Shown: one piece after another, positions 20,088 to 32,331 of the stretch
Layout of the letters: every line of letters begins with the position of its first letter
Position numbering within the stretch: the first letter of the stretch is position 1
Origin: Pseudomonadota bacterium
GTDB taxonomy: Bacteria > Pseudomonadota > Gammaproteobacteria > Burkholderiales > Rhodocyclaceae
Assembly (NCBI GenBank): GCA_018262195.1
Contig: JAGTRS010000018.1
Coordinates: 36,301-100,300, forward strand
Direction: 5' to 3'
Length of the DNA: 64,000 nt
The notes under the pieces: generated by a model
Seen by the model: the letters and a program-made list of their open reading frames with translations, nothing else
What the model was told of the DNA's origin: nothing
Database searches by the model: none
Translations under genes and position numbers: made by a program

Positions 20088-20094
20088 TATTGCT

Positions 20095-20841
20095 ATGTCC
20101 GTTACCATGCGCGAAATGCTGGAGGCTGGTGTCCACTTCGGTCACCAGACCCGTTTCTGGTCCCCCAAGATGGCTCCGTACATCTTCGGTGCCCGCAACA
20201 AGATTCACATCGTCAACCTCGAAAAGACCCTGGCCAAGTACAACGAAGCCATGGCTTTCGTGAAGAAGCTGGCTTCCAGCCGCGGCACCATCCTGTTTGT
20301 TGGTACCAAGCGTCAGGCTCGTGAAATCATCGGCGAAGAAGCCCTGCGCGCCGGCGCTCCGTTTGTTGACCAGCGCTGGCTGGGTGGCATGCTGACCAAC
20401 TTCAAGACCGTCAAGACCTCGATCAAGCGTCTGAAGGACATGGAAGTTGCCGTTGAAGCCGGTGAACTGGAAAAGATGCCGAAGAAAGAAGCGCTGACCT
20501 TCCGTCGCGAACTGGAAAAGCTGCAGAAGTCCATCGGCGGCATCAAGGATATGGGCGGCTTGCCGGATGCCATCTTCGTCATCGACGTCGGCTACCACAA
20601 AATTGCCATCACCGAAGCCGAAAAGCTCGGTATCCCGGTCATCGGCGTGGTCGATACCAACCACTCTCCGGAAGGCGTTGCTTACGTGATCCCGGGTAAC
20701 GACGACTCTTCCCGCGCCATCCAGCTTTACGCTCGCGGCGTTGCTGATGCCATCCTTGAAGGCCGCAGCCAGGTTATTCAGGATATCGTGGCCGCCGGTG
20801 GTGACGATGAGTTCGTCGAAGTTCAGGAAGCTGCACAATAA
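20095..20841 (+). CDS. rpsB: 30S ribosomal protein S2
   Basis: [32 protein letters not shown]. Confidence 0.98.
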   Translation: MSVTMREMLEAGVHFGHQTRFWSPKMAPYIFGARNKIHIVNLEKTLAKYNEAMAFVKKLASSRGTILFVGTKRQAREIIGEEALRAGAPFVDQRWLGGMLTNFKTVKTSIKRLKDMEVAVEAGELEKMPKKEALTFRRELEKLQKSIGGIKDMGGLPDAIFVIDVGYHKIAITEAEKLGIPVIGVVDTNHSPEGVAYVIPGNDDSSRAIQLYARGVADAILEGRSQVIQDIVAAGGDDEFVEVQEAAQ

Positions 20842-20850
20842 AGTTGTAAC

Positions 20851-20871
20851 GGCGGAGCTTTAGGCTCCGCC
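20851..20871 (+). terminator. rpsB-tsf intergenic attenuator hairpin
   Basis: GGCGGAGC-TTTAG-GCTCCGCC perfect stem without a strong T-tract. Confidence 0.55.
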
Positions 20872-20898
20872 TGTTCTAAAAGCTCAGGAGAAAGAAAT

Positions 20899-21798
20899 AT
20901 GGCGGCAATTACCGCAGGCATGGTGGCAGAACTGCGCGGCAAGACCGACGCACCCATGATGGAATGCAAGAAGGCCCTGACCGAAGCTGATGGCGACATG
21001 GCCAAGGCTGAAGAAATTCTTCGCGTCAAGCTGGGCAACAAGGCATCCAAGGCTGCAGTCCGTATCGCAGCCGAAGGTATCGTGGCCGTCAGCATCTCCG
21101 CTGATGGCAAGCTTGGCTCGATCATCGAAGTTAACAGCGAAACCGACTTCGTCGCCAAGAATGATGAATTCATCGCCCTGTCCAATGGCTGTGCCGCCCT
21201 GGTTGCTAACCAGAATCCGGCCGACGTTGCTGCGCTGTCCGCGCTGCCGATGGGCGAAGGCACGGTCGAATCGACCCGTTCCGCACTGGTCGGCAAGATC
21301 GGTGAAAACATGACCATCCGCCGCTTCGTTCGTTTCGAAGCCAAGGGCAAGCTGGTTTCCTATATCCACGGTGGTGCCAAGGTTGGCGTCGTGGTTGATC
21401 TGGTCGGTGGTGACGAGCAACTGGGCAAGGATCTGGCCATGCATATCGCCGCTTCCAAGCCGAAGTCGCTGGACTCCACCGGTGTTCCGGCTGAACTGCT
21501 GGAAACCGAGCGTCGCGTTGCCATCGAAAAGGCTCGCGAAGCCGGCAAGCCGGAAGCGATGCTGGAAAAGATCGCCGAAGGCACTGTCCAGAAGTACCTG
21601 AAGGATGTGACCTTGCTTGGTCAGGTCTTCGTCAAGGCCGCTGATGGCAAGCAGACCATTGAGCAGTTGCTGAAGGAAAAGGGCGCTTCGGTGGCCGGCT
21701 TCACGCTGTACATGGTCGGTGAGGGTATCGAGAAGAAGGTTGATGACTTTGCTGCTGAAGTGGCTGCCCAGGCTGCCGCTGCTGCTGCCAAGAAGTAA
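20899..21798 (+). CDS. tsf: Elongation factor Ts
   Basis: [39 protein letters not shown]. Confidence 0.98.
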   Translation: MAAITAGMVAELRGKTDAPMMECKKALTEADGDMAKAEEILRVKLGNKASKAAVRIAAEGIVAVSISADGKLGSIIEVNSETDFVAKNDEFIALSNGCAALVANQNPADVAALSALPMGEGTVESTRSALVGKIGENMTIRRFVRFEAKGKLVSYIHGGAKVGVVVDLVGGDEQLGKDLAMHIAASKPKSLDSTGVPAELLETERRVAIEKAREAGKPEAMLEKIAEGTVQKYLKDVTLLGQVFVKAADGKQTIEQLLKEKGASVAGFTLYMVGEGIEKKVDDFAAEVAAQAAAAAAKK

Positions 21799-21813
21799 TT
21801 GAAAGGAATGCCG

Positions 21814-22530
21814 ATGTCCGCACCCAAATACAAGCGCATCCTCCTGAAGCTCTCTGGCGAGGCCCTGATGGGCAATGACGCCTATGGCATCAACCCGCAG
21901 ACCATTGCGGCGATTGTCGGGGAGATCAAGGTGGTCGCCGATATGGGTGTGGAAATCGGTGTCGTGATCGGCGGTGGCAATATCTTCCGCGGCATGGCCG
22001 GTACGGCCACCGGGATGGATAGAGCCACTGCGGATTACATGGGCATGCTGGCCACGGTGATGAACGCCATGGCGCTGTCCGATGCTTTTCGTCAGGGGGG
22101 GCTGAATGCCCGCGTGCAGTCCGCTCTGAATATTGAACAGGTCGTCGAGCCCTACATTCGTGGCAAGGCGATTCGCTATCTCGAGGAAGGCAAGATCGTG
22201 ATTTTCGGCGCCGGTACCGGCAACCCGTTTTTCACGACCGATACTGCTGCAGCATTGCGCGGTTCGGAAATTGGCGCGGAAATCGTGCTGAAGGCGACCA
22301 AGGTCGATGGCATCTACTCGGCCGATCCCAAGAAGGATCCTTTGGCGACACGTTACGACAAGATCAGCTTCAATGAAGCGATCTCCAAGAGTCTGGCGGT
22401 CATGGATGCGACTGCCTTCGCGCTTTGTCGCGATCAGAAATTGCCGATCAACGTATTTTCGATCTTCAAGGCTGGCGCGCTGAAGCGCGTGGTCTGTGGT
22501 GAAGATGAAGGTACGCTGGTCTATTGCTGA
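21814..22530 (+). CDS. pyrH: UMP kinase
   Basis: [35 protein letters not shown]; start at 21814 has AAAGGA Shine-Dalgarno. Confidence 0.97.
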   Translation: MSAPKYKRILLKLSGEALMGNDAYGINPQTIAAIVGEIKVVADMGVEIGVVIGGGNIFRGMAGTATGMDRATADYMGMLATVMNAMALSDAFRQGGLNARVQSALNIEQVVEPYIRGKAIRYLEEGKIVIFGAGTGNPFFTTDTAAALRGSEIGAEIVLKATKVDGIYSADPKKDPLATRYDKISFNEAISKSLAVMDATAFALCRDQKLPINVFSIFKAGALKRVVCGEDEGTLVYC

Positions 22531-22541
22531 AGGAGACAAAA

Positions 22542-23099
22542 ATGATTCCTGAACTCAAAAAAACTGCTGAAGCAAAGATGCAGAAGTCGTTAGAAGCGCT
22601 GCGGCTTGATCTCCAGAAGGTCCGTACTGGCCGCGCGCATACCGGCTTGCTGGATCACGTCCAGGTTGATTACTACGGTTCCATGGTGCCGGTGAATCAG
22701 GTGGCCAATGTGACCTTGGTCGATGCCCGTACCATTGGCGTTCAGCCGTGGGAAAAGAACATGCTGCAAAAGGTCGAGAAAGCGATCCGCGACTGCGACC
22801 TTGGTCTGAACCCGGCTTCGCAGGGCGATCTGATTCGAGTGCCGATGCCTGCTTTGACCGAAGAGCGCCGCAAGGAAATGATCAAGATCGTCAGGACAGA
22901 GGGCGAGGGCGTCAAGGTGGCGATCCGCAATCTGCGCCGTGATGCCATTTCGCATCTTAAGGATGCCCTGAAAAAGGGTGAAATTCCGGAAGATGACGAG
23001 CGCAAGGCTCAGGACGATGTCCAGAAACTGACTGATCGCTATATCGTCGAAGTCGACAAGATGCTCGCCGCTAAAGAGGCAGAGCTGATGCAGGTTTAA
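22542..23099 (+). CDS. frr: Ribosome recycling factor
   Basis: [47 protein letters not shown] before ATG. Confidence 0.97.
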   Translation: MIPELKKTAEAKMQKSLEALRLDLQKVRTGRAHTGLLDHVQVDYYGSMVPVNQVANVTLVDARTIGVQPWEKNMLQKVEKAIRDCDLGLNPASQGDLIRVPMPALTEERRKEMIKIVRTEGEGVKVAIRNLRRDAISHLKDALKKGEIPEDDERKAQDDVQKLTDRYIVEVDKMLAAKEAELMQV

Positions 23100-23126
23100 G
23101 CCGGTTCCGCCAGGATTACCGGCTAA

Positions 23127-23888
23127 ATGGCCTTCTTTTCCAGTTCAACGCGACAAGTCCCGGAAGCGGCGGCAGTGCCCAAGCACGTCGCCGTCATCAT
23201 GGATGGCAATGGTCGCTGGGCCAAAAAGCGTTTTTTGCCGCGCGTGGCCGGCCACGTTAAAGGGGTCGAACTGGTCCGTGAGATGGTTAGGGCCTGCCTG
23301 GAGCGTGGCGTTCAGTACCTGACCCTTTTTGCCTTTTCTTCCGAAAATTGGCGCCGGCCTCAAGAAGAGGTCACCCTGCTGATGCAGTTGTTCGTCAAGG
23401 CGCTCGAACAGGAAGTCGAGAAGCTTGACCGCAATGGTGTTCGCTTGCGTGTGATCGGCGATCTAGGCCGCTTCGAGCCGCGTCTGCAGGAATTGATCCG
23501 GCAGGCCGAGGCAAAGACGGCCGGTAATACCCGTCTTGATCTGACCATAGCGGCAAATTATGGTGGACGCTGGGACATCATTCAGGCCACAAATCGTATG
23601 CTTGCCGCGCAGCCAGAAAAACGTGAAGCTTGGCTGGAATCGGATCTTGAACCTCATTTGTCGATGAACTTCGCGCCTGAGCCCGATTTGTTCATTCGCA
23701 CTGGTGGCGAAGAGCGGATCAGCAATTTCCTGCTTTGGCAATTGGCCTATACCGAGCTTTATTTCACGCCGACGCTGTGGCCCGACTTTGATACGGCCGA
23801 ATTTGACAAGGCGATTGCCTCATTCCAGCAGCGCGAACGCCGTTTCGGCCGAACCAGTGAGCAACTGGTGGAAAAAACCAATGCTTAA
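23127..23888 (+). CDS. uppS: Undecaprenyl diphosphate synthase (isoprenyl transferase)
   Basis: [52 protein letters not shown]. Confidence 0.97.
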   Translation: MAFFSSSTRQVPEAAAVPKHVAVIMDGNGRWAKKRFLPRVAGHVKGVELVREMVRACLERGVQYLTLFAFSSENWRRPQEEVTLLMQLFVKALEQEVEKLDRNGVRLRVIGDLGRFEPRLQELIRQAEAKTAGNTRLDLTIAANYGGRWDIIQATNRMLAAQPEKREAWLESDLEPHLSMNFAPEPDLFIRTGGEERISNFLLWQLAYTELYFTPTLWPDFDTAEFDKAIASFQQRERRFGRTSEQLVEKTNA

Positions 23889-24711
23889 GACGCGCGTCAT
23901 CACGGCGCTTGTGCTGATGGCTTTGCTGTTGCCCAGCCTGTTCTATTCGTCACAGGCTACCTGGGCCTTGCTGGTTGCCGGATTCATCGGGATCGCGGCA
24001 TGGGAGTGGGGGGCGCTGCTTGGCTGGTCATTGATCGGCCGCGTGGTTCTTGGCCTTGTGACAGGCTTGCTCTGTGTCTTCCTGTCTATTGCCGATCCGA
24101 ATGCGATTGGCGCTGGCGAGGCTTTTGTGCCGGCCAATCCTTGGGTTTTTCTTGCCTATGGTATTTCTGCGGCCTTCTGGTGTCTTGTGATGCCATTCTG
24201 GTTGAAGAATAAGTGGCCGCTGCAGGGTATTGGTGGCGTGTTAATTGGGGCAGTCGTGTTGCTGCCGACTTGGCTGGCGATGGTGCAGTTGCGTGGCCTT
24301 GGTGCGGGGGCATTGCTTGGAATTTTCGCCGTAGTCTGGATGGCAGATATTGCTGCTTACTTTTCCGGCAAGGCTTTCGGTAAGCATAAACTGGCCCCGT
24401 CAATCAGCCCCGGCAAGACGCGCGAAGGGGCGATTGGTGCCTGCGTCGGCGTGGTGGTCTATGGCGTAGTGGTTCGCCTGGTATTCGGGCTGGATCTGAT
24501 GCCTTGGTGGTTGTGGATTGCGGCCCTGATCGGTGTAACCGTAATCAGCATTGTCGGCGATCTTTACGAGTCCTTGCTCAAGCGCAAGGCTGGAATAAAG
24601 GACAGCAGTAATGTCCTGCCAGGTCACGGTGGTGTGCTTGACCGCATCGACAGCCTGACCTCGACTTTGCCGGTTGTGGCGCTGGTCTGGTTGCTGTTGG
24701 CTTATCGGTGA
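23881..24711 (+). CDS. cdsA: Phosphatidate cytidylyltransferase
   Basis: Multi-[47 protein letters not shown] signature. Confidence 0.95.
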   Translation: MLKTRVITALVLMALLLPSLFYSSQATWALLVAGFIGIAAWEWGALLGWSLIGRVVLGLVTGLLCVFLSIADPNAIGAGEAFVPANPWVFLAYGISAAFWCLVMPFWLKNKWPLQGIGGVLIGAVVLLPTWLAMVQLRGLGAGALLGIFAVVWMADIAAYFSGKAFGKHKLAPSISPGKTREGAIGACVGVVVYGVVVRLVFGLDLMPWWLWIAALIGVTVISIVGDLYESLLKRKAGIKDSSNVLPGHGGVLDRIDSLTSTLPVVALVWLLLAYR

Positions 24712-25904
24712 GCCTCAAGTTGCAAAACATCACTGTCCTGGGCTCTACCGGATCGATCGGTGTCAGTACGCTGGATGTGATTCGCCGTCATCCGGATCGC
24801 TATCGTGCTTTCGCACTATGTGCGCATTCTCAGATCGACAAATTATTTGAGCAGTGTGTCGAATTCCGTCCGCGTTTTGCTGTGTTGCGCAATGCGCCGC
24901 TGGCAGAGAAGCTCAGTGAGCGCTGCCGTACTGCCGGCTTGGACACTGAGGTCCGGCATGGTGTCGAGGCACTGATTGAATTGTCGTCGCTACCTGAGGT
25001 GGACGCGGTGATGGCGGCCATCGTTGGCGCAGCCGGTCTCGAACCGACACTTGCAGCCGCGCGGGCTGGCAAGAAGGTGATGCTGGCCAACAAGGAAGTG
25101 CTGGTCATGGCCGGTGAGTTATTTATGCAGGCGGTGCGTGAATATGGCGCTTCATTGCTACCGGTCGATAGTGAGCACAACGCCATTTTCCAGTCGCTGC
25201 CTGTCGATTTTGCGCGCGGGCTTGAATCCTGTGGTGTGCAAAAGATATTGCTGACGGCGTCAGGCGGCCCTTTCCGTAACTCGCCGCTGGCCGATCTGGC
25301 CAATGTTACGCCTGAGCAAGCCTGCGCCCATCCGAACTGGGTCATGGGGCGCAAGATTTCGGTAGATTCGGCAACGATGATGAACAAGGGGCTGGAGGTC
25401 ATCGAAGCGCACTGGCTCTTTGCTGCGCCGCCGGAAATGATTCAGGTGGTTGTGCATCCGCAGAGTGTCATTCATTCTGCAGTTCAGTATGCTGATGGTT
25501 CGGTGCTGGCACAGTTGGGTAATCCCGATATGCGCACCCCGATTGCCTACGCGATGGCTTGGCCTGAGCGCATTGCTGCGGGTGTCGAGCCGCTTGATCT
25601 GTTCAAGATTGCCCGACTCGATTTCTCTGCGCCTGATTTCGAGCGTTTCCGTTGTCTGCAGCTGGCCTATGACGTTTTGCGCGAGGGAGGTACTGCACCG
25701 GCCATTCTCAATGCGGCCAACGAAATCGCCGTGGCCGCTTTCCTTGATGGTCACCTGCCGTTCCTTGGGATTCCCTTGCTCAACGAAACTGTTTTGCAGT
25801 CGATGCCGGCCGGCCCCGAGGGTAGTCTGGCCGACGTTCTCGCGGCGGATGCCGAAGCACGCCATCTGGCCAGTCTATTGATCCGGGAACAGCGTTTCAC
25901 GTGA
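24708..25904 (+). CDS. ispC: 1-deoxy-D-xylulose 5-phosphate reductoisomerase
   Basis: [52 protein letters not shown]. Confidence 0.97.
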   Translation: MSLKLQNITVLGSTGSIGVSTLDVIRRHPDRYRAFALCAHSQIDKLFEQCVEFRPRFAVLRNAPLAEKLSERCRTAGLDTEVRHGVEALIELSSLPEVDAVMAAIVGAAGLEPTLAAARAGKKVMLANKEVLVMAGELFMQAVREYGASLLPVDSEHNAIFQSLPVDFARGLESCGVQKILLTASGGPFRNSPLADLANVTPEQACAHPNWVMGRKISVDSATMMNKGLEVIEAHWLFAAPPEMIQVVVHPQSVIHSAVQYADGSVLAQLGNPDMRTPIAYAMAWPERIAAGVEPLDLFKIARLDFSAPDFERFRCLQLAYDVLREGGTAPAILNAANEIAVAAFLDGHLPFLGIPLLNETVLQSMPAGPEGSLADVLAADAEARHLASLLIREQRFT

Positions 25905-27268
25905 ACAACGTTCCGTTCTATTTTGCTGCATTTGCGGTCGTCCTCGGCGTTCTGATCGTTGTTCATGAACTGGGCCACTACCTGGCTGCACGCTGGTGCG
26001 GCGTCAAGGTCTTGCGCTTTTCTGTTGGTTTTGGTCGCATTCTGTGGAAGAAAGAGCTGGGTGAAGACCGCACCGAGTGGGCACTGAGCATTTTTCCGCT
26101 GGGCGGTTACGTCAAGATGCTTGACGAACGTGAAGGTGAAGTGGCGGCCAGTGAGGTTCATCGCGCGTTTAATCGGCAGGGTGTTGGGAAGCGCAGCATT
26201 ATTGTCGCAGCAGGGCCTCTGGCCAATTTTGCCCTCGCCATTCTTCTGTATTGGGCGACATTCATGCATGGCAGCGAGGAATTGCTCCCGGTGCTCGGTA
26301 CGCCGCCGGATGGGTCGCCGGCAGCAATGGCTACCATCAAGAATGGTGAGCAGGTTCGGCGGGTCGACGGGCAAGCTGTTGCAACCTGGAACGATTTCCG
26401 TTGGTTATTGTTGCAGAAGGCAGTTGATCAAGAAACTGTTGAACTAGAGGTAATCAACGGACAAAGCGAAATCGCTTTGCATCGCCTCTATCTTGCGGCA
26501 GCAGGAGAGCAGGGGTGGGAAGGTGATGCGCTGGAAAGGCTGGGAATCCGTTTTTATCGTCCAGATATGCCGCCAGTGATCGGTAAAGTCGTGGCGGGTG
26601 GTCCGGGTTCTGCGGCTGGAATACAGTCTGGAGACCGGGTTTTGGCCATTGATGGACAGTCGGTTGCGCTATGGATGGAATTCGTTGCGAAGGTGCGGGA
26701 TTCTGCAGGGCGCTCACTCAGGCTTGATCTCGAGCGCGCCGGTGACATTGTGGTGTTGGATGTGATTCCGGAAGCTGTTCTTGAACGGGGGCGTAGCGTC
26801 GGGAAAATCGGGATCGCTGTTGCCGAAAGCCCTGGCTCCAGACGCGAGTTGCGATCGTTTGTTAGCTATGGATTTGTTGAGGCTGGTCAGCGGGCCTTGG
26901 TTGAAACGTGGGATAAGTCTGTGTTTAGCCTGGTTATGATGGGCAAGATGCTCACGGGCGAAGTTTCATGGAAGAATCTCTCGGGGCCGGTAACGATTGC
27001 CGACTATGCCGGGCAATCGGCACGACTAGGAATGGATTATTACCTGAAGTTCATGGCGCTGGTCAGCATCAGTCTCGGCGTCCTGAATCTGCTGCCTATC
27101 CCGGTGCTGGACGGCGGGCATTTGTTGTATCATATGATTGAAGTCGTCAGGCGCAGACCGCTTTCTGAGCGGGCCATGGAGATTGGGCAGCAGGTTGGCA
27201 TGTCCATTCTCTTTTCCTTGATGGCTTTCGCCTTTTTTAATGACCTGACCCGCCTGTTTAACGGCTGA
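25901..27268 (+). CDS. rseP: RIP metalloprotease RseP
   Basis: [27 protein letters not shown] domains; [12 protein letters not shown]. Confidence 0.95.
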   Translation: MNNVPFYFAAFAVVLGVLIVVHELGHYLAARWCGVKVLRFSVGFGRILWKKELGEDRTEWALSIFPLGGYVKMLDEREGEVAASEVHRAFNRQGVGKRSIIVAAGPLANFALAILLYWATFMHGSEELLPVLGTPPDGSPAAMATIKNGEQVRRVDGQAVATWNDFRWLLLQKAVDQETVELEVINGQSEIALHRLYLAAAGEQGWEGDALERLGIRFYRPDMPPVIGKVVAGGPGSAAGIQSGDRVLAIDGQSVALWMEFVAKVRDSAGRSLRLDLERAGDIVVLDVIPEAVLERGRSVGKIGIAVAESPGSRRELRSFVSYGFVEAGQRALVETWDKSVFSLVMMGKMLTGEVSWKNLSGPVTIADYAGQSARLGMDYYLKFMALVSISLGVLNLLPIPVLDGGHLLYHMIEVVRRRPLSERAMEIGQQVGMSILFSLMAFAFFNDLTRLFNG

Positions 27269-27271
27269 ACG

Positions 27272-29557
27272 ATGAAAAAATCCCTGTTGTCCATACTGAT
27301 TGCCGGCATGTTTGCCACGCCTGCCTTGGCATTCGAACCTTTTGCGGTCAAGGACATTCGGGTTGAGGGTATTCAGCGCACTGAAGCAGGTACGGTTTTC
27401 GGGTACCTCCCCGTCAAGGTTGGTGAGACCCTGACTGATGAAAAAGCTGCGCAATCAATCAAGGCACTGTTTGCGACCGGATTCTTCAAAGATGTCCGGA
27501 TTGAAGTCGAAAAAGATGTGATGGTCGTTGTAGTTCAGGAGCGTCCGGCTGTTGCGACGATCAATTTCGTTGGCCTCAAGGAATTCGACAAGGATGTCAT
27601 TGTCAAGGCGCTCAAGGAAACGGGGATTGCCGAGGGGCGTATTTTCGATCGTGCACTGCTGGAAAAGGCCGAACAGGAACTCAAGCGCCAGTATCTGACG
27701 CGCGGTAAGTACGCTGCCAATGTTACTACGACCGTTACGCCACTTGAGCGTAACCGTGTCGGGGTCAACTTCAATATCGAAGAAGGCTCCGCTGCCAAGA
27801 TCAAGCAGATCAACATTGTTGGAGCCAAGTCCTTCAGGGAGAAGGATTTGCTCGCCCAGTTCGAATTGACGACCCCGGGTTTGATTACTTGGTATACCAA
27901 GAACGATCAGTATTCCCGGCAAAAATTGTCGGCCGATCTAGAGAAACTGAAGTCGTTCTACATGAACCAGGGATATCTGGAATTTGCCGTCGAGTCGACG
28001 CAGGTTTCGATTTCTCCCGACAAACAGGACGTTTATATCACCGCCAACATCAATGAAGGGGAGCGTTATCAAGTCTCCTCGGTCAAGATGGCAGGTGATT
28101 TTTCGATATCCGAAGATGAGTTGAAAAAAATCGTTACGATCAAACCGGGGGATGTATTCTCCCGGGAGAAGCTCAACGCAACGACCAAGGCAATTAGTGA
28201 TCGACTCGGCAAGGAAGGTTATGCCTTCGCAAACGTCAACGCAGCTCCTGAGATCGATAAGGAGAAGCATCATGTTGCTTTCACCATCTTTGTCGACCCA
28301 GGCAAGCGAGTCTATGTTCGTCGGCTGAATATCACCGGCAATACAAAGACTCGGGATGAGGTTGTTCGTCGCGAGATGCGCCAGATGGAAGGTGGCTGGT
28401 ACGATGCCGATAAAGTAACAGCCTCCAAGCAGCGAGTTGATAAACTGGGGTTCTTCTCTGAAGTCGCAGTGGAGACTCCTGCGGTTGCCGGGACCTCGGA
28501 TCAATTGGACGTCAACGTGAACGTTACCGAAAAGCCGACCGGAAACCTTATGCTGGGCGTTGGTACCTCAAGTACCGATAAGGTCATCCTCTCGGGTTCC
28601 ATCGCGCAAAACAACTTCATGGGTAGCGGTAACAACGTTGCCATTCAGGTCAATTCAGCCAAGACCTACAGAACCTACGTATTCTCCTATACCAACCCTT
28701 ACTTCACTCAGGATGGGGTGAGTCAAGGGTTTGACGTCTATCATCGAACTGTCAATACGACATCTACCACACTTGCATATTATTCGTCGTCTTCAACCGG
28801 TGGTGGTATCCGTTTTGGGTTCCCGATCGGTGAAAAAGAGTCCATCGGTCTTGGCTTGGGGCTTGATTCAACCAGCATCAAGACCTACGAGCAGACGCCG
28901 CAGTACTACAAGGATTTTGTAACTCGTTTTGGCGAAACAAATATTTCGGTTCCGTTGACACTGACTTGGGCGAGCGATGGCAAGGATAGCTATTTCTTCC
29001 CGACCAAGGGAACGTTCCAAAGGGCCTCTTTGGAGGTCGCTTTGCCCGGTGGCGATTTGACCTATTACCGAGCCAGTTATCAGCTTCAGCATTTTGTTCC
29101 GCTCAATTCGAAGTTCACGTTGATGTTGAATGGTGAATACGGGTTGGCCAACGGTTATGGTGCTTCCGGCCTTCCGTTCTTCAAAAATTACTATGCGGGT
29201 GGTGTAACCTCCGTACGTGGCTACAAGGCATCTTCACTGGGGCCGATCTATACTGATCCTTCGACGACTACGCAATATCGTTTGGGTGGAAATCGTCGCG
29301 TGGTCGGGAATGCCGAATTGCTGTGGAGCTTGCCAGGAATGGAAAAATCGTTCCGCATGGGTTTGTTCTTTGACGTGGGTCAGGTCTTTGGTAGTGATGA
29401 AAAGCTGGATATGGCTGATTTGCGCTATTCATCGGGTCTTTCCGCTGCCTGGATTTCACCTATCGGGCCGCTAAAATTCAGTTTTGGTCGGCCTTTGAAC
29501 AAAAAAGAAGGCGATAAATCCGAAGTGTTCCAGTTCCAGCTGGGCACCACGTTTTAA
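27272..29557 (+). CDS. bamA: Outer membrane protein assembly factor BamA
   Basis: Signal peptide, POTRA repeats, VRGYKASSLGP barrel motif, C-terminal FQLGTTF. Confidence 0.96.
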   Translation: MKKSLLSILIAGMFATPALAFEPFAVKDIRVEGIQRTEAGTVFGYLPVKVGETLTDEKAAQSIKALFATGFFKDVRIEVEKDVMVVVVQERPAVATINFVGLKEFDKDVIVKALKETGIAEGRIFDRALLEKAEQELKRQYLTRGKYAANVTTTVTPLERNRVGVNFNIEEGSAAKIKQINIVGAKSFREKDLLAQFELTTPGLITWYTKNDQYSRQKLSADLEKLKSFYMNQGYLEFAVESTQVSISPDKQDVYITANINEGERYQVSSVKMAGDFSISEDELKKIVTIKPGDVFSREKLNATTKAISDRLGKEGYAFANVNAAPEIDKEKHHVAFTIFVDPGKRVYVRRLNITGNTKTRDEVVRREMRQMEGGWYDADKVTASKQRVDKLGFFSEVAVETPAVAGTSDQLDVNVNVTEKPTGNLMLGVGTSSTDKVILSGSIAQNNFMGSGNNVAIQVNSAKTYRTYVFSYTNPYFTQDGVSQGFDVYHRTVNTTSTTLAYYSSSSTGGGIRFGFPIGEKESIGLGLGLDSTSIKTYEQTPQYYKDFVTRFGETNISVPLTLTWASDGKDSYFFPTKGTFQRASLEVALPGGDLTYYRASYQLQHFVPLNSKFTLMLNGEYGLANGYGASGLPFFKNYYAGGVTSVRGYKASSLGPIYTDPSTTTQYRLGGNRRVVGNAELLWSLPGMEKSFRMGLFFDVGQVFGSDEKLDMADLRYSSGLSAAWISPIGPLKFSFGRPLNKKEGDKSEVFQFQLGTTF

Positions 29558-29572
29558 TTCAGGAGTATCAAG

Positions 29573-30076
29573 TTGAAAGTCAAAACCGTTGTTCTCGCAT
29601 CGTTGATGTCCGCTTTATTCGTGACCGGCGCTTGTGCCGCCGAATTGAAGGTCGGCTATGTGAATACCCAGCGCATTTTCCGTGATGCGCCGGCTGCACA
29701 GAAAGCAGCCAAGAAACTCGAAGGCGAGTTCGCCAAGCGAGACCAGGATCTTCAGCGCATGGCCAAGCAGTTGCAGGGCTTGCAGGAAAATCTGGAAAAG
29801 AATTCGGTGACCATGGCCGAAAGCGAGCGTCGCACAAAGGAAAAGGAATTTGGTGAATTGTCTCGCGAATTCCAGCGTCGCCAGCGTGAGTTCCGCGAAG
29901 ATCTAAATCTTCGTCAGAACGAGGAAAATGCCGCTGTGATTGAAAAGGCCAACAAGGCAATCAAGCAGATTGCCGAGGCTGAAAAGTTTGATCTGATCCT
30001 GCAGGATGTGGTTTGGGTCAGTCCCCGCCTGGATGTGACTGAACGAGTAATCAAGGCGCTGTCGGAAGCCAAGTAA
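29573..30076 (+). CDS. skp: Periplasmic chaperone Skp/OmpH
   Basis: Signal peptide; LKVGYVNTQRIFRDAPAAQKAAKKLEGEF. Confidence 0.9.
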   Translation: MKVKTVVLASLMSALFVTGACAAELKVGYVNTQRIFRDAPAAQKAAKKLEGEFAKRDQDLQRMAKQLQGLQENLEKNSVTMAESERRTKEKEFGELSREFQRRQREFREDLNLRQNEENAAVIEKANKAIKQIAEAEKFDLILQDVVWVSPRLDVTERVIKALSEAK

Positions 30077-31119
30077 TGGCTTCGCTAGGCAAGGTTGTTC
30101 TTACGCTTGCTGACATCGCCGCCCAATTGGGCGGCGATGTGCTTGGAGATTCGCAAACGCTGGTTTCAAGGGTTGCTCCTGTCGCTACGGCCGGAGAGGG
30201 GGAGATCACCTTTCTCGCGAATCCAAAATTCAGGAACCAGCTGGGTGCATGCAGGGCTTCGGCAGTAATTCTGCGCCCGGATGTGGCCAGTGAGTTTTCA
30301 GGCCCGCGTATCGTCACTGGCAATCCTTATGCCTACTACGCCAGGGTTGCGACGCTACTGAACCCATACCAGAGCGGACTCATCGGTGTTCACACAAGCG
30401 CTGTCGTTGAGTCCCCGGTTCCGGATAGCGTTGCAATTGGCCCCAACGTTTGCATCGGCAAAGATGTAACCTTGGGTGAAAATGTTGTAATCAACGCTGG
30501 TTGTGTGATTGATGACGGCGTAAGTATTGGTGCCGGTACGCTGCTTCATGCCAATGTGACGGTTTACTATGGATGCAATATCGGACGCCAGTGCATTATT
30601 CATTCTGGCGCGGTCATCGGCTCCGATGGCTTCGGGTTTGCGCCGGAAGGCCAGTCATGGATAAAAATTCCACAGATTGGCAAGGTCGTGATCGGCGATG
30701 ATGTGGAAATTGGCGCCAATACGGCGATCGATCGTGGTGCGCTTGAGGATACCGTGATTGGCGATGGCTGCAAGTTGGATAATCAGGTCCATGTTGCCCA
30801 CAACTGCAGGATCGGCGCTAATTCCGTATTGGCTGGGTGCACAGGAGTAGCGGGAAGTACTGTCTTTGGCGAACACTGTATTGTTGGTGGCGCTGGCATG
30901 ATTTCCGGGCATTTGAATATTGCAGCAGGGACGACGATTTCCGGTGGTACGACGGTGATGAAGAGCATTCTGAATCCCGGCGTCTATACCAGCGTATTTC
31001 CGCTGGATACCCATGAAGAATGGCTGCGGAATGCGTCGCACATTCGTCGTCTTTCCAGGTTGGCAGAGCGTATTTCCGAGCTTGAGAAAAAACTTAAAGA
31101 AAAAGATATAGAGGGTTGA
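30076..31119 (+). CDS. lpxD: UDP-3-O-(3-hydroxyacyl)glucosamine N-acyltransferase
   Basis: Hexapeptide repeats; [27 protein letters not shown]. Confidence 0.95.
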   Translation: MASLGKVVLTLADIAAQLGGDVLGDSQTLVSRVAPVATAGEGEITFLANPKFRNQLGACRASAVILRPDVASEFSGPRIVTGNPYAYYARVATLLNPYQSGLIGVHTSAVVESPVPDSVAIGPNVCIGKDVTLGENVVINAGCVIDDGVSIGAGTLLHANVTVYYGCNIGRQCIIHSGAVIGSDGFGFAPEGQSWIKIPQIGKVVIGDDVEIGANTAIDRGALEDTVIGDGCKLDNQVHVAHNCRIGANSVLAGCTGVAGSTVFGEHCIVGGAGMISGHLNIAAGTTISGGTTVMKSILNPGVYTSVFPLDTHEEWLRNASHIRRLSRLAERISELEKKLKEKDIEG

Positions 31120-31123
31120 TCAA

Positions 31124-31558
31124 ATGGATATTAATGAAATCATGCAGCATCTGCCGCATCGTTACCCGTTCTTGTTGGTCGATCGCGTACTCGAAATCGA
31201 CCCGGGCAAATCCATCCATGCCTACAAGAACGTGACGATCAATGAGCCGTTCTTCGTTGGTCACTTTCCGCATCACCCGGTGATGCCGGGCGTGTTGATC
31301 ATGGAAGCGCTGGCTCAGGCTGCGGGCATTCTTTCTTTCAAGTCGATGGATGAAAAACCCTCACCGGACACCGTGTTCTACTTTGCCGGTATCGATGAGG
31401 CACGTTTCAAGAAGCCGGTGATGCCTGGCGATCAGCTACACCTGCATGTCGAAATCGAGCGTCAAATGCGCGGGGTCTGGAAGTACAAGGCCGAAGCACG
31501 CGTCGATGGGCAGCTGGCTGCCTCGGCCAAGTTGATGTGTGCCAAACGGGATCTCTGA
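31124..31558 (+). CDS. fabZ: 3-hydroxyacyl-ACP dehydratase
   Basis: [40 protein letters not shown]. Confidence 0.97.
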   Translation: MDINEIMQHLPHRYPFLLVDRVLEIDPGKSIHAYKNVTINEPFFVGHFPHHPVMPGVLIMEALAQAAGILSFKSMDEKPSPDTVFYFAGIDEARFKKPVMPGDQLHLHVEIERQMRGVWKYKAEARVDGQLAASAKLMCAKRDL

Positions 31559-31559
31559 A

Positions 31560-32330
31560 ATGATTCACTCGACCGCTATTGTCGATCAGGGTGCCAAGAT
31601 CGGTGCCAATGTCGAGATCGGCCCCTACGCCATCATCGGTGCCAACGTCGAAATTGGCGACAATACCCAGATCGGGCCGCACACCGTCATCAAGGGACAC
31701 ACGAAGATCGGTCGCGACAACCGTATCTTCCAGTTCTGCTCCCTCGGCGAAGTGCCGCAAGACAAGAAGTACGCTGGTGAGCCGACACGGCTCGAGATTG
31801 GCGATCGCAACACGATTCGCGAGTTCTGCACCTTCAACCTGGGTACCGTCCAGGATGCAGGCGTGACCCGGATTGGTGACGACAATTGGATCATGGCGTA
31901 TGTGCATATTGCGCACGATTGCCAGGTCGGCAACAAAACCACGTTTGCCAACAATACCCAGCTGGCCGGCCATGTGATTGTCGATGACTGGGCGATTCTC
32001 GGTGGTTTTACCGGTGTGCATCAGTTCTGCCGCATTGGCGCGCATGTGATGACGGCAGTCAGCACAGTTATCCTGCAGGATGTGCCGCCTTATCTGATGG
32101 CGGCCGGCAATACGGCGACGCCTTACGGTATCAACGTCGAGGGCCTGAAGCGCCGTGGCTTTACCGCCGATGCGATTACCGCCCTGAAGCGCGCCTATCG
32201 CACCCTGTACAAGTCTGGCCTGCTGCTGGAAGAAGCCAAGACAAAATTGGCTGAAGAGGCCAAGACTCAGCCGGACATCCAGCGCCTTGTTGATTTTCTC
32301 GAGGTCTCCAAGCGAGGCATCATTCGCTGA
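31560..32330 (+). CDS. lpxA: Acyl-ACP-UDP-N-acetylglucosamine O-acyltransferase
   Basis: [27 protein letters not shown]; hexapeptide repeats; track start trimmed. Confidence 0.96.
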   Translation: MIHSTAIVDQGAKIGANVEIGPYAIIGANVEIGDNTQIGPHTVIKGHTKIGRDNRIFQFCSLGEVPQDKKYAGEPTRLEIGDRNTIREFCTFNLGTVQDAGVTRIGDDNWIMAYVHIAHDCQVGNKTTFANNTQLAGHVIVDDWAILGGFTGVHQFCRIGAHVMTAVSTVILQDVPPYLMAAGNTATPYGINVEGLKRRGFTADAITALKRAYRTLYKSGLLLEEAKTKLAEEAKTQPDIQRLVDFLEVSKRGIIR

Positions 32331-32331
32331 T

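Noticed and set aside
20884-22539. 551-aa minus-strand ORF
   Set aside because: Antisense to tsf and pyrH.
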